Notes: generated from the sequence alone by a model not told the origin. A stretch of 64,000 nt of DNA from Sternotherus odoratus (GCA_032164245.1 JAVMKO010000003.1:138063259-138127258); one strand, 5' to 3'. Shown: positions 36,301 through 48,947, counted from the first letter of the stretch. Numbers and translations: made by a program.

Positions 36301-36396
36301 AGACAATTTTGCTCCCTTTCTCGCCTCAGCAAACTGAAAGTTAAGGCAGACAATCTATCCTATAGTCACAGCACTACCGACTGAGGAGATGCAGCA
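33328..36396. other. No gene; AT-rich unique sequence
   Basis: Only short open frames with no recognised domain, and no clear repeat ends. Confidence 0.55.
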
Positions 36397-36462
36397 GGGC
36401 CTGATCCAAACTCCATTAGAGTCCATGGAAGGGATCACATTGGCTTCAGTGGATTTCAGGCC
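36397..36462. repeat. Foldback repeat (GGGCCTGATCC type)
   Basis: GGGCCTGATCCAAACTCCATT pairs loosely with CAGTGGATTTCAGGCC. A related piece is at 47462-47534 (GGGCTTGATCCAAAGCCCC ... GATTTGGATCAAAT). It is worn and of unknown superfamily. Confidence 0.45.
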
Positions 36463-36587
36463 AATCCCTGAAAGAGTGAGAATGTGAGTGTCCCATAAAC
36501 AGTGCCTCCAATTCAGGATGCATTTAAACTGATTCAGGATATCAGAGGGCCATTTACATTCTTTCTTTTTATGTATATATTTAGGGC

Positions 36588-37140
36588 TTGATCCACAAAG
36601 AGGTTTAGGTGCTTACGCTCAAAATGTAGATCCCCAATTCCCCCCGCCCAAGTTTCCGCAGGTAAAGTCTCCTAGGTGTCTACATTTCTGCTGGTGGGAA
36701 AGCACAAAACCACCTCAGCCCTGATATCTGGTGCTTAATTCTCTGGCAAGATCCTCATGTTAGGTGTTCTCCCATCTATCTCATCTGATCTAGTAGACAT
36801 GTGGACAAGACACAAGAGGAGGAGATGCCTCCCTTTTGCCCTATAGCCCAGTGGCTAGAGCACTCATTAGAGCAGAGACTACAACTCAGATCTTCGATAG
36901 CCTAGGTGACTTCCCTAACCATTGTGCAATAAAGCATATCTCTTGCTTGTGCCCTTCTCTGGCCCAATAAATATTTAAGTATGAGTGGAACAGTTTGAAC
37001 AGAAGAATTGAGGGAGCCCCCCCCCACTTAGTCCTGTGGTTCGGGCCCTCTCCACATGGTTCAAGTTCCTGCTCTGAGTCAGGAACTCCCATATCCTGGC
37101 TATGTGCGCTAACCACTGGACTATATGGTAAAAGAGGGGC
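36588..37140. repeat. Unclassified old interspersed repeat, left part
   Basis: Text such as GCCCAGTGGCTAGAGCACTC, CTAACCATTGTGC and GTGCGCTAACCACTGGACTA appears twice in related form, typical of an old dispersed repeat. The sequence after the LTR-like insertion (37615-37850, CTTAGGCACCCAATTC...GAGTGCCTAACTCAGG) may be its other part. I could not define its ends. Confidence 0.35.
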
Positions 37141-37609
37141 TGTCACAGGGTCCGTGCCGGTCCTGTGTTCTCCCTTGCCCGAATAAAGGTCTTGACACCC
37201 TTTCTTGGTGCAGCACCAAAGTGTCCTTTTACAGTGTTTATACTTGTGGCTTTGGTGCTATATACAGTGCTCCCCTCAATCCCCCGACAGCTACCCCCCT
37301 GTCTTAGCTGCTGGATCTCCAGGCCCCTGAGACCCATTTCTAGCAGTAAGGAGACAGTGCGACTGCCTCCTGTTCACTGCCTGGCCTCCTTCTGACTGTG
37401 AGTCAGGGGTTTTTATAGCCCTCACAGCTCCTAGCCGCAGCTGTAGCCCTTTAACCCTGCCTAGCTCTGCGAGCTAGCACTAATTAGGGCTTCCACCTGG
37501 GTCTCCTGCCAGCTACGGCCAGCCCCTGCCCCTGAGCCTCCTGCCAGCAAGCAGGGTTTACTTGACAGAGGCATGGCATTCTAGGGGTTTTCACCCCAGC
37601 GCTGCCACA
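37141..37609 (-). mobile_element. LTR-like element with 5-bp TSD
   Basis: A 469-bp insertion bounded by GGGGC at 37136-37140 and GGGGC at 37610-37614. On the minus strand it starts TGTGGCAGCGCTGGGG and ends CCCTGTGACA, so the ends are TG...CA inverted repeats like those of the LTR at 28788-29229. A TATA-like TATAAAAAC is on the minus strand at 37409-37417. No AATAAA was found on that strand, so the orientation is tentative. There is no internal coding region. Confidence 0.6.
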
Positions 37610-38489
37610 GGGGCATTACATTCCTTCTCCGTTTCTTTTCTTTTTAGGTCCCTGACTCCTGAGAGTGGTAGCGTTTATACCACACCCATTGCCTCAGCCT
37701 TTCCTACTAGCTAGATTAGGCAACTCGCTGCTCATCATGCTGGCTTTTATGAGTCCCATTCTTAGGCACCCAATTCTTTCCATGCATCATATAGGGACCT
37801 GAGTGCCTAACTCAGGGTTGTAAATTTTACTAGGTGGGAGGGTTCAATGAAGCGTCTCAGTCCTCTTTGTAGATCTATCCCTGAGAGTTTTACAAGCTCA
37901 AAGCATTTCATATGATTTTTACTACAAAATACATAATTTACAATACAGGTCCTTTAATCGGTTACTTGGGAAGTTCAATTCATATAATATCAAACTCCAC
38001 TTGACAACCCTGGCAGCAGCCTCCCTCACAAAGTCCAATGGCTCTTTCAATCTTAACTTAGTCAAACTTCCTCTCTGAGATGAGCTGTGGAATATCTGGA
38101 AGGTCAACAAATTTGGGCTGTGCTGGACCAAAGGGAGTAAATGAGTTCTGGAGTCAAGGACCCTTCAAGGAAAACTTTGATGAAAGGTTAAAAGTTGCAC
38201 AGAGTCTTGAGAAAATGTTCTGGGATTTATATAACTGTACGTTTTAGAGGGGCAGTGACATGCATGTTTCAGCATTTTCCAACGCATATTCATTACTGCA
38301 CATGTGTTTCGTACTTCGGTGCACGCAAGTCCATTATATTTCCTGATGGAGCACATTTTGGCAGCTTTAAAATATGAATTTTTAACCACTTCTTATAGAT
38401 CCTTCTGACTTAGGACCAGAACCAACTCCTGTTAAAATCAATGTGAATCTTTTCATTGAGTGCTCAGTAGGCGATACATCGGGCCCTTA

Positions 38490-38737
38490 GGGCTGGTCTT
38501 CACTGGGGGAGGGGGGTCGACTGAAGATATGCAACTTCAGCTACGTGAATAACGTAGCTGAAGTCAGCGTATCTTCAGCCGACTTACCTGTCGTCCTCAT
38601 GGTGGCAGGAGTCGGCGGCGCGCTCCCCATTCGACTCCAGCTTGCGCCTTGTGTCAAGCTGAAGTTACAGGAGTTGACGGGGCGCCGCGGGCGATCGATG
38701 GCTACCCGCTGATCCGGTGGGTAGTGAAGACGTACTC
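38490..38737. mobile_element. Hairpin-rich Harbinger-type MITE
   Basis: The left end is GGGCTGGTCTTCACT and the right end, reverse complemented, GAGTACGTCTTCACTAC. Flanking TTA (38487-38489) and TAA (38738-38740) fit the TWA-type 3-bp Harbinger site. Inside are a CAGCTACGT/ACGTAGCTG stem (38538-38561) and other palindromes. It aligns along its length with the reverse complement of 22670-22951, so both belong to one MITE family. Confidence 0.75.
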
Positions 38738-38768
38738 TAAATGTGCTAGTTGCTTGCAATGCTTTAAC

Positions 38769-39143
38769 CCGGGGTGGCCAACCTGTAGCTCTGGAGCCAC
38801 ATGCGGCTCTTCAGAAGTTACTATGCGGTTCCTTGTATAGGCACCAACTCCAGGGGTGGAGCTACAGGCACCAACTTTCCAATGTGCAGGGGGTTGCTCA
38901 CTGCTCAACCCCTGCCTCTGCCATGGGCCCTTCCCCCACTCCACCCCTTCTAGTCCCCTGCTCTGAACCTGCCATGCCCTCAGTCCTCCCCCCGAGAGCT
39001 TTCTGCGTGCCAAAAACAGCTGATTGGGAGGGGCAGGAGGCCGGGGAGCGGGGGAACTAAAAGGACCTGCTGACATGTTACTGTGGCTTTTTAGGCAAAT
39101 TGATAAATTCTGTCTCTGTCGCAGGCTCAGGTTGGCCACCCCT
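38769..39143. mobile_element. hAT MITE with perfect 8-bp TSD
   Basis: The left end CCGGGGTGGCCAACCTGTAGCTC and the reverse-complemented right end AGGGGTGGCCAACCTGAGCCTGC form a terminal inverted repeat. The octamer GCTTTAAC is present at 38761-38768 and 39144-39151, a perfect hAT target duplication. The interior includes a second repeat-like block (GGCACCAACTCCAGGGGTGGAGC, 38841-38863) that may be a further nested piece. Non-coding. Confidence 0.8.
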
Positions 39144-39151
39144 GCTTTAAC

Positions 39152-42100
39152 CTAGCAACACTTCTGTTCTCTTGTTTTTTTTCTCTTTAAGAGCCTGATT
39201 TAGTATCTTTCTATGGATGCACATATCGCTGTCATCATATATGCACTCTCCAAGTGGCCTGTGGGCTGCACGCATGGCATGATGTTCATCTCTTTGTACA
39301 TCCGAAATAAATGGCCATGTAGTAGCCCATGGTGTTATCAGTCATGCATTAAAGGGTGCATTTTGTGTATATGAATATAAAGAATCCATTTCTGTCTGTG
39401 TAGTGCGTGACTATAAAGATTTCCTGTGGCATTTACATTATACCTTTGGCCCTTTGAGAGGGAAGCCAGTGAACCTGTGACTGTGCAACTGAACCCCTAT
39501 CAGGCTTAAGAGAAGGCACCTGGGCTGTAGAGGGAGGGAATGATCTGGTGAATTAGACAGTGGTTTGGGGGCTGTCTGTGAATCAGAGAGAGAGAGTAAG
39601 TAAGTGACAAGGAAGAACTGGCAAGAGTTGCATGAGATATGAGATTGCTAAGTGTGGAGAAGAGCAGGACCAGAACTGTTGGTGAGATCTGACCAATGCC
39701 AAGGACCTCTGGTGAGCGGAGGGCTTGGGAAGTAGCTCTTAGGTAAAGGGGAAGATCCAGTTTGGTCAGGGAAGCTGAGCGTGGAAGGCAGAGGGTTGCT
39801 GTGGAAGGGTAAGTTCCCTCTGAGCAGGGGTAGGACTCCCAGGCAAGGAAGCCTGAGGACTGGCACAACTGCAGAATCCATAAAATGCAGAACATAAATC
39901 TGGCAGCATTTTATATAGCTCACTCGCTTGTATTAAGTAGTGTTTTGTGATGTGTGGTAGCAGAATGGAACTGATCAAAAGGAAGATGAGTAGCTTAATT
40001 CAGTCCTCACATGTTCTAGTGGGTTTAATGTGACAATATGTTCTGCTTTTAAAAACAAATACATATTTACCAGGATTCATCTGGCACATATACTTCAGTG
40101 TACTGTGTTATTTTAAATTGTGCGGTGTTGTTGTCTAAGAGTTAAATTCGCTGCACCCATGAGCTATCTGTATTCAGCTTTAAAGCACATAAGTTTAGAA
40201 TTCACATATTATCAAAATGCCAGGTACAGCTGCATAGTGAGAGCTCTGCTATAAACCAGAAGCAGCATTTGAGCTTTCATCATGGGTCATTAAATAAATA
40301 ATTACTATCCACTATCCTGCATCCATGTAGCCTTAAGAGGTGGGGGAATATCATCTGATATAAATGTCAATCTATTTAGGTCTTCATTCGATTGGTACAG
40401 TTTCCATCCAACAGTACTTGGGAAATAAAGTTGCTGTACTGCATACAACGAAGGCTGTCCAGGGGAAAGATATAGCTAGCTGTTAATAAGCAACCAAGAC
40501 ATTTAAAACAGAGGGACACTTCAGTAAAACACACAATACATTGTACATTAAATGTTTTCTCTTTTGAAATACAGGATAATGAAATTACATCAAAAGCAAA
40601 GAATATACTTTGTATTTTTACCTTCCCGCTTAACACATACTTTAATTAGTTGCCAGCCAGAATTCAGTTTTGCCTGTGTTTTCCATAACAAAGTTTAGGT
40701 CTCACCCTCATCTAGTTAAAGTCAGTGGAAGTTTGGCCAATAATTTCAGAGGGAGCAGCACTGGACCCTTCAAGTTCTGCAGAGAGAAATGACTACAGAA
40801 ACTTGTATAAATGAAAAATAGAACAAAACAAAAACCTCATATTCAAGCCCCTTCAGATTTGGAGGAGAATGGGAGAAGGATTTGCAGGGTTCTTGTTCCA
40901 CATTGGATCCAGTATCAGAAGTGGCCTATTTTTATGGCTCTGGGTCAGAAGAGGTGGACATTTCACTTGAACAGCTGTTCTACTGGATTTTCCATGAGGC
41001 AAGATGGTGGAAATCTCATGAAATGAGATGGCCGTTTGAGATTACCAATACTGTGGGCTAAAATTGAGAGCATACCATTGTGGTGGGAACATCTCTCATG
41101 ATTACTGCAACATCAAAGCCTGTCCCTGATTTATCTGCAGACTCCAACCCTGAACCCTGACTTAAACCTTGTCTAGTCTGAATTTGGCTTATATCTGAAC
41201 CAAAACTGTCATATTAGACTAGATTCTGTAGTCTACTTGATGGCCTCATGCCCTTCAACAGTGGAATAGGCTGCAAAGTGGATTTAGCAGTCTCTGCAAG
41301 ATTTCCCTAACGTGGGTGAACCCCCAAATGTCCATCACCCGCTGAATCAAAGGACACGGCCAGAGGAGATGTCCTGGATAGAGTGAGGTGTAATCATCTG
41401 CTATTGGAATGTCTCTTTGGGAAGTGGGGTGCAAGTGAGAGCAGTGGTAAGAGTGCACTAATTTTTTCCTGGAGATTATGTAGCCTCAGGATTGGAGGCC
41501 TGTATAGACAGCATGAAGCCTCTCTCTTCCAAAGCAGAGCTTGTCCAGGCCCAAAAAACCAAGATCATTCTCTCTCTCTCCCTCTCTCATCTGTCTTTCT
41601 CCAGAAAAGTTGCAATATTTGTGATATTATTTGAAATAACTGTGGTGATTATTTTATTTTATGCTACTGCTGGCATTACTAGTAGGAAGAAATGAAAGTG
41701 AATTACCTGTTTCTGTGGATTTTAAAATTGGAATAGCGACAAATGAATGAATGAAAACATTAACTAAATTGTAGCAATTGAGATGTTAGAATATGAGGAT
41801 TTCAACATATTTTTCTAGTCTTGTCAATACACCCCCAGACAGTCTCTTCCTGCTGTATTCTTATATATCTGAGAAGAAAAATCTTCACTAAAAAGCCTCA
41901 AAATAGCAGAAAATGCTTCTTCCTTTTTCTCAAGCATGTACGCTCCTTCCTTCAAAATTAGGACTCAGCAAATAGCTGAAATACATCTATTCTTAAGGGA
42001 ATCCATATCAGTTCATAAATTTATTCATGTTAAACTCAAACATCTGAAGGCACTCTCGTATCCAAAGACTATGGAAAGGTTTAAACTTTTCAGACTTCAC

Positions 42101-45100
42101 TCCATTTAATGCCAGTGCAATGCTTTACTCTTCTAACTAAATAGAAAACAGATTTGTTGGATTAAAGATGTGTTGTAATTACCCTCTTGCTGTGCATACA
42201 CAACAGATTTAGTTTTGAGAAGGGATCTCATAATTTGGCATAGCTCTTGAGTTGTTGTGCTTGATTTTGGCTACAAGCATGCAGAAACATATGATGTTCT
42301 ACACAATCCATCAAGAGCACTTCCTCTTGGCATTTACTCTCTTTTTGAGAGAAAAATGATTATTTAGTACAGAACATGATTGGGATCAGTTATGCAAAGA
42401 AATTTAATGAGTAAAATACCACCAATCACTGCTAACATCAGGAGCATTTACTGAGGAATCTATAGTATGGCTAACCTTTTCTGGTCTAGCCAAGCTGCAC
42501 TGAGGACCTGGTAGTTAAACATGCTGAGATAAAGTTAGTCACATCTCATTTCTAGACATCAGCTTATGAGAGTTACTTCCTGACCCTTAAGGCAATAAGT
42601 AGCATTGGACAGTTCTCCAGATAATTTGAGGAGGAGGGATTCACCTCTGAAATATCAGACATTGGTCACTTCCATGAGTAGGATACAGGACTGTGATGGA
42701 CCATTCATCTAATTAGTCATGGCCAGTTCTGTACTTTTGTCCTATTCATTACTTGTAGCCATCAGCTATATTCATTTCCTCTTCAAAGTCCTTATCTTTT
42801 TCTCACAGTTCCACCTACAGACACACACTCTTACCTCTAAGTCACTTCAAGATTTTTCCTAAGCGAACTTGATTCATTTGTATACACTGGAATGTGTGCT
42901 TGGCAGATATTTCTTCAAGACACAAAACGGTTAAAAATGGAAAGACCATGGATGACAATTGACAAATCCTTTTAGACTTTTAAAATACTGAGCTCATCTC
43001 TCATCATTTTTGCCCTTAATTTAGGAAGGTGTTTACTGCTGTATCTCTGGAAGTAGAGCTGGTCAAAATAATCATTGCGAACAGTTTGTTCAATGAGTCT
43101 TTTCAGCTTTATAAACTATGAACTCCAGCTTTATAAACTATTTATGCTTCCTCCTGAAATGAATATAGTTTCTTGATTAAACAAACTTCTGCTAGAAACC
43201 CAAACATGCCCAAACTGAAATATGATTCTGAATTTTTTGAGAGATTTTTTTGAAAACTTCCCAACATCATTTGTCTAGCTGTTGGCACTGAATAATTGAG
43301 GCACGTGACATCCGAGGCACGTGACATTTTTGAGAACTTGGGCTTTACTTCTTTTTTCCTTGATTTCTTAATCTGTTAAATGTAATGATACTTAGCAATC
43401 TTTTTGAAAGCACTTGCGATTGATGGATGAAAAATGCTGTATAAGTGCGTATTTTGTTATGGTCTCCTGTTATAAATGTCGTCCTTGAAGTCAAATAATT
43501 TCTATTCTCTGCTGTCACAAATTGCTATTTTTACCCCATTGTTACATTTCTAGATTAGAGCACTATTTGTGGTGTTTAGTTCAGTTCATTATATGAAACC
43601 TCCAGTTTTAAATCACTGAGAGAGTGAAATCCTTATAAATGAATACCCTGGGGAACAGGGATTCATCTGCAAAAGGCACCAAAAAGTAAAATACTCTTAC
43701 ATGAGTAAACCATTAGTTAATAAATTGTTCCCTAGAAAATGCTATATTGCTAGTACTGTACTGGCCATTTAGAAACCTCCTTCAACATTCAATTTAAGAG
43801 TATTCTCAACATGTACTTTACAAATAAAATATATTCAGCCCTAATGAAACTTCCACAGAGCACGCCAGGGTTCCAATAATTTAGTATGTCTATATTTCTC
43901 AGACAGATCTTTCTTAAATGTAACAGTTTACCCTCACACTCATGTCACAGGCCACATTCATTCCTCATTTAATTCCACTGAAGTCAATGAAATTATTCCA
44001 GAGATAAATCTGACCTTGCTTATTTAGCAGACGGCTGTCTTCTGCACAACTTCTTATGCCTGTGGCATCCTTCAGTTGCAAGTTTTGAATAGGTTGGTTT
44101 TTTTAAAACCAAAATGTCAAATAACAAAAATCATGGTTTCACAGTGAAGTGAAGTGGAATATTGCATGGAATGTTCTTTCACATTGACAGTGTTGCTTGA
44201 TTTGTTCCTTGGAAAACATTTCAATCCAAAGACAAGCCTTGGCCAATTTCAGCAGCTTAGTTTGAAACGTATTTGAAAATGTGGCCAGCTGGCCTTATAA
44301 GGAATTCCCCTTCAGAAATCCTTTGAAGGTTTAAGAGTGTGGGAGATGCATACTTGAGTACAAAATCTCTTTAAATTCCCCTGAGCAGCTACAGATAACG
44401 ACTACCTATGTACTATACACTGCGGCAAATAATCAATTTATACAAGATCCACGTGCATTTTATTGTCTGTTTGGCCTTCCCTGATGCCTAAAATGTTGGA
44501 TATTGAATCTTAACTAAGCCCAAAGAGAGTGCCGATATCCCAGAGCCCTGTTGGGGGAAGCCATTATTAGAAACTGCTGAGCTACAGCATGGGGGGATAG
44601 ATTAAACCTTTCACAACCTATAAAATAAACCTAAAAACAGACCACATGGAAAGAGTTTTCCACAGATTTCAGAGGTGTGTGGTGGGTTTTTAAGAACAGG
44701 ACTCATAAAGTGGCGTTGAGAGGGCATTACACTGAGGAAGTAAGCAGTAAATTTGTAGCCCAGCTTCTAACAGCTGGATTGGGAGGGGCTAGCCTTTGGA
44801 ACAGAGAAGGAGGAATGTGGGGGAGGGGGACTAAAAGGGAGCTTGTGATAATGCTAATAATTAAAATGCTGGATTGTAACTGGTGAAGAATCCAGTACTG
44901 AAGTTTTCTGAGAGAAATGTGATTCCAAGAAGTGCAAGAGGCCATGGGTGAATGAGTGAAAATTCTTTCGTAAGCAGGAAGTGAGAGAGAGAGAACTATA
45001 AGGGAAATATCCTGTTTGTTTGTTTTGGCCTTCGTTCTAAAAACCTGAAGTAAAAGCAAAGAGAAATGAAAGAAAGAATCGTGATAAATGATGTGTGAAA

Positions 45101-45547
45101 AGCACCCAGAATTCTTGAACTTCATAAAATCTAATTATGAATGCAAGTAATTTATTCATGTGTTGTCCAGAACTAATCAGTATTTTTCACTATTGGGAAT
45201 GGAAAACTTGTACAATCTTTCAAACATACGGTAGTTAGCTGATTAATTGAGTGGTTTGTTCAGTAGTATAACCAGCTGTTATGAATGTCTTGGCAATATT
45301 TTGGCATTAAAAATAAACAGATCCCTCTTGTTTTTTGGCTTGACCGAATATGAAAAAGCACAGCCAATAAACCTAGCTCTTGTTTGATATCCAGAATTTT
45401 GCTTTGAATTTGCTATGCATAATAACCCTATATGTGTTGCTGTGTTTCTAAGCAACTTACTAAAACATGAAAAAATGAGGAGTTAATTTGATATGTTTAA
45501 AAGTTCTTCTGACATTATGTTTTACCGGTTCCCCTTTCTGCTTGTAG
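39152..45547. other. No gene; mostly unique sequence
   Basis: Open frames are short and unremarkable. 39590-39600 has a short GA run. 43340-43455 is a worn MIR/CORE-type tail (AAAGCACTTGCGATTGATGG...GCTGTATAAGTGCG). Two small tandem duplications stand out: CAGCTTTATAAACTAT (43105 and 43126) and GAGGCACGTGACAT (43301 and 43315). 39440-39880 is G-rich with no recognised ends. Confidence 0.5.
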
Positions 45548-45568
45548 AAAGAGTTTTTAAGAGACATC

Positions 45569-46988
45569 ATGAATTGGTTGGAATATGAACAAAAGGCTGC
45601 TAGGCAGCTCTCTAACACTATACTCTATAGGCCATTACCCTCTGATCCCACTGAGGGTTATCAAAAGAAACTACACCATCTGCTCAAGAAATTCCCTGAA
45701 AAAACACAGGAACAAATCTGCACAGACACACCCCTAGAACTCCAACCGGGGTATTCTGTCTGTTATCCAAGATCCATAAACCTGGAAATCCTGGATGCAC
45801 CATCATCTCAGGCATTGGCACCCTGACAGCAAGATTGTCTGGCTAGGTAGATTCTCTCCTCAGGCCCTACGCTACCAGCACTCCGAGCTATCTTCGAGAC
45901 ACCGCTGACTTCCTGAGGAAACTACAATCCAGTGGTGATCTTCCAGAAAACACCATCCTGGTCACTATGGATGTAGAAGTCATCTGCACCAACATTCCAC
46001 ACAAAGATGGACTACAAGTTGACAGGAACAGTATCCCAATAATGTCATGGCAAACCTGGTGGCTGAGCTTTGTGACTTTGTCCTCACCCACAACTATTTC
46101 ACATTTGGGGACAATGTATACCTTCAAGTCAGCAACTTTGCTATGGGTATCCGCATGGCCCCGCAATAGGCCAATATTTTTATGACTGACTTAAAACAAC
46201 GCTTCCTCTAACACCCCTACTCTATTTGTGCTACATTGATGACCTCTTCATCATCTGGACCCATGGAAAAGAAGCCCTTGAGAAATTCTACCAGGATTTC
46301 AACAATTTCCACCCCACCATCAACCTCAGCCTGGACCAGTCCACACAGATCCAGTTCCTGAACACTACAGTGCTAATAAGTGATGGTCACATAAACACCA
46401 ATCTATACCAGACACCTACTGACCGCTCTACTTACCTATATGCCTCTAGCTTTCATCCAGACCACATCACGCGATCCATTGTCTACAGCCAAGTTCTAAG
46501 ATACTCACAGACCTTGGGAGGCAGGCCTCGCTTACAGACAGCCCCCCAACCTGATGCAAATACTCACCAGCAACCACACACAAAAAAACACTAACCCAGG
46601 AACCTATCCTGTGAACAAAGCCCATTGCCAACTCTGTCTACATATCCATTCAAGGGGCACCATCATAGGACCTAATCACATCAGCCACACCATCAGAGGT
46701 GCGTTCATCTGCATATCTACCAATGAGATATATGCCATCATGTGCCAGCAATGCCCATTTGCTATGTACATTGGCCAAACTCGACAGTCTCTATGCAAAA
46801 ATATAAATGGACACAAATCAGACGTCAAGAATTATAACGTTCAAAAACCAGCCGGAGAACGCTTCAACCTCTCTGGACACTCAGTTACAGACCTAAAAGT
46901 TGCAATTCTTGAACAAAAAAAGCTTCAGAAACAAAGTCCAATGAGAAACTGCAGAACTGGAATTAATTTGAAAACTGGACACCATTAA
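45569..46988 (+). pseudogene. Penelope RT + GIY-YIG ORF, broken
   Basis: In Penelope-like elements one polyprotein couples a telomerase-like reverse transcriptase to a GIY-YIG nuclease that primes insertion. Here the RT pieces are split by stops and frameshifts. Part 1 (45569-45826) precedes SGIGTLT and VDSLLRPYATSTPSYLRD. Then TILVTMDVE and TNIPHKDGLQ give RT motif A (about 45950-46020), and CYIDDLFIIWTHGKEALEKF (46227-46286) gives motif C with the YIDD catalytic pair. After SIVYSQVLRYSQ (about 46478-46510) the text jumps to the linker, so much of the thumb/connector is deleted. The last frame (46554-46988) has CQLC, IMCQQCPFAMYIGQTRQSL and INGHKSD, the Cys and YIG motifs of the nuclease. 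It cannot make a working protein. Confidence 0.82.
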
Positions 46989-47260
46989 ATTAGGCTGGAA
47001 TAAAGACTGGCAGTGGATGGGTCGTTACACAAACTAAAACTATTTCCCAATGTTAATTTTCTCCCTATTGTTATTCACACCTTCTTGTCAACTGTTTGAA
47101 ACTACAAACATTTTTTTTCTCCTGCAGATAATAGCTCACTTTAATTGATTTGTCCCATTGGAGATGGTATGGCAACTCCCATCTTTTCATGTTCTCTCTC
47201 TCTCTCCCTCTCCCTCCCTCCCTATATATAGTTTCCTTCTGTATTTTCCACTCCAGGCAC

Positions 47261-47290
47261 CTGATGACATGAGTTTTAGCCTATGAAAGC
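47261..47290 (+). ncRNA. Hammerhead-ribozyme-like core in the Penelope 3' region
   Basis: CTGATGA (47261-47267), a short imperfect stem-loop (CATGAG / CCTATG) and GAAA (47285-47288) form the CUGAUGA-stem II-GAAA order of hammerhead cores. Penelope-like elements are known to carry hammerhead motifs. Stem II is partly mismatched here and stems I and III are not clear, so activity is doubtful. The other two fragments keep the same block with better stem II pairing. Confidence 0.35.
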
Positions 47291-47374
47291 TTATGTCTTT
47301 GTTAGTCTCTAAGGTGCCACAAGTACTCCTTATTCTTTTTGCTGATACAGACTAACACGGCTACTACTCTGAAA

Positions 47375-48947
47375 TGATTTAGAAGGTTCTTTGAAATCTT
47401 CTCCTTCTGGACTAGTATCAAGGAAGTGACTGCATGGAGCTGGACATGGGTTAGTGATTATGGGCTTGATCCAAAGCCCCCCGTCAAATCAATGGAAAGC
47501 CTCCAAGAGACTTCAGTGAGATTTGGATCAAATGTTTGAAAGCTATGGGTGGTATTAACTTACCTATTGAGGTTTATGGTTGAACGAATGTTAGAACATT
47601 CTAATATAGACATGTGGAGAGGAAAAATGATACTCTTTAAGAATATTGAATTTTATAAAAGTTTAAAAATAGCTGTGATCATGAATAGCAATTTCTGTGC
47701 TTGTCTGTCAAAATTTGCTCCCATTGGAGGAATACTGTATGCTATTGTTGGTTTGGATTTGGGAAATTTCAGATGCTGGCATTTGATATTCAGTTCTTTA
47801 GTAATTTTGAGCTGAGACTGTTCTGTACTGAGTTTAAGAATGTCATTAGTGTAGTTTGCATTGTTAGCTGTCACTTCCTATGTTTTGGGGCCGATCTAAG
47901 ACTTTGTCTGACATTGTGACACTTGTAAGAAGCAAAATCAAAAATCAAGTAGATGAAATCCATATGGGTTTGTTCACAGGCTGAAATAGTCATTCTTATG
48001 GCCTCTACTGCAACCAAGGGATATTTTAGGGAGTGGTTCTTTGCTTAATAAAAGCATAGCACTCTGATGCTGGAAATATGGATATTATTAAGTACCTGCT
48101 CTGTGAGAATAACTTAAATACTGTTTTATTCCCAACCCGTTTGGTTAGTTTACATGCACAAGAGTCAGATACAAGCTTGACATAAAGAATGATCTCTGTA
48201 GCCTGGCACAGAGCCAGCTTCTCTTGAACTCTGTTTTAGACATTATGGGGTTTTGTCTGCACTGTGGCTCCTTCCAACACTGAGCTGAATATTTGGCATA
48301 ATGTGTGGTATGGGTTATTATGATACACATAAGTGAGGTAATTCACATGATTTCTGCAGCGTAGGCAAGTTTGCCTGGCTGCTAGAGCGGTTAAGGCAGG
48401 AAGCTTCCTGCTGTGCTGTGATGCTGTTTACTAAGGATCAGGATTGCACTCACCATGACATCATAAAACACAACTGGGAGCTGATTTATTTAAGAACTGC
48501 CATGGCACTATTCTGGAGAAAAAGAAATAGAAGAGGGAAGGTTATGGGGTAGCAAAGCACTCTTCAGACTGGGGTTTTATGTTAAAGAAGAAAACATTTG
48601 TCAATGGTATGAGAAATGTTTTGCTAGTTTTTGAGTATGAGATGAAGAATAGGGTGGTTCTTTCACTCTTCAGTGTCACTTTCCAAAATGACGAAAAATG
48701 GTTATGAGAAGTGGGACTTACTACGAAGTCCTATGTAAAGTAAGATATTGTGGAAGAAAATAAATCCTCATTTGTTTCAATATCTTAATTTACATAGGAC
48801 TTATCTCTCATCCCCAATCAGCAACCTCTTCTTTTTGGCCTCTGCAGAAATATTACTGATAAAGAGGTGAGGTGAGAGGCAAGTCCGTTTTCTTCCCTCA
48901 CCTCTCAGATAATGTTAATTCTCAGTTTGAAACTCTTCAGTGATTGT
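47375..48947. other. No gene; one foldback repeat
   Basis: Contains the foldback GGGCTTGATCCAAAGCC ... GATTTGGATCAAAT at 47462-47534. The rest is unique AT-rich sequence without a recognised frame. Confidence 0.5.

Larger units (their letters stand above)
45548..47374 (+). mobile_element. Penelope-like retroelement, degraded
   Basis: It carries Penelope-type reverse-transcriptase motifs followed by a GIY-YIG-type endonuclease region and a 3' part ending TTAGTCTCTAAGGTGCC...ACTCTGAAA. The 5' limit is set where homology to RT begins and may be earlier. The 3' UTR has a CT-rich run (47201-47222) and a hammerhead-like block (47261-47288). Two further 3' fragments of the same group lie at 13208-13376 and 48948-49033, both on the minus strand. 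Confidence 0.8.
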
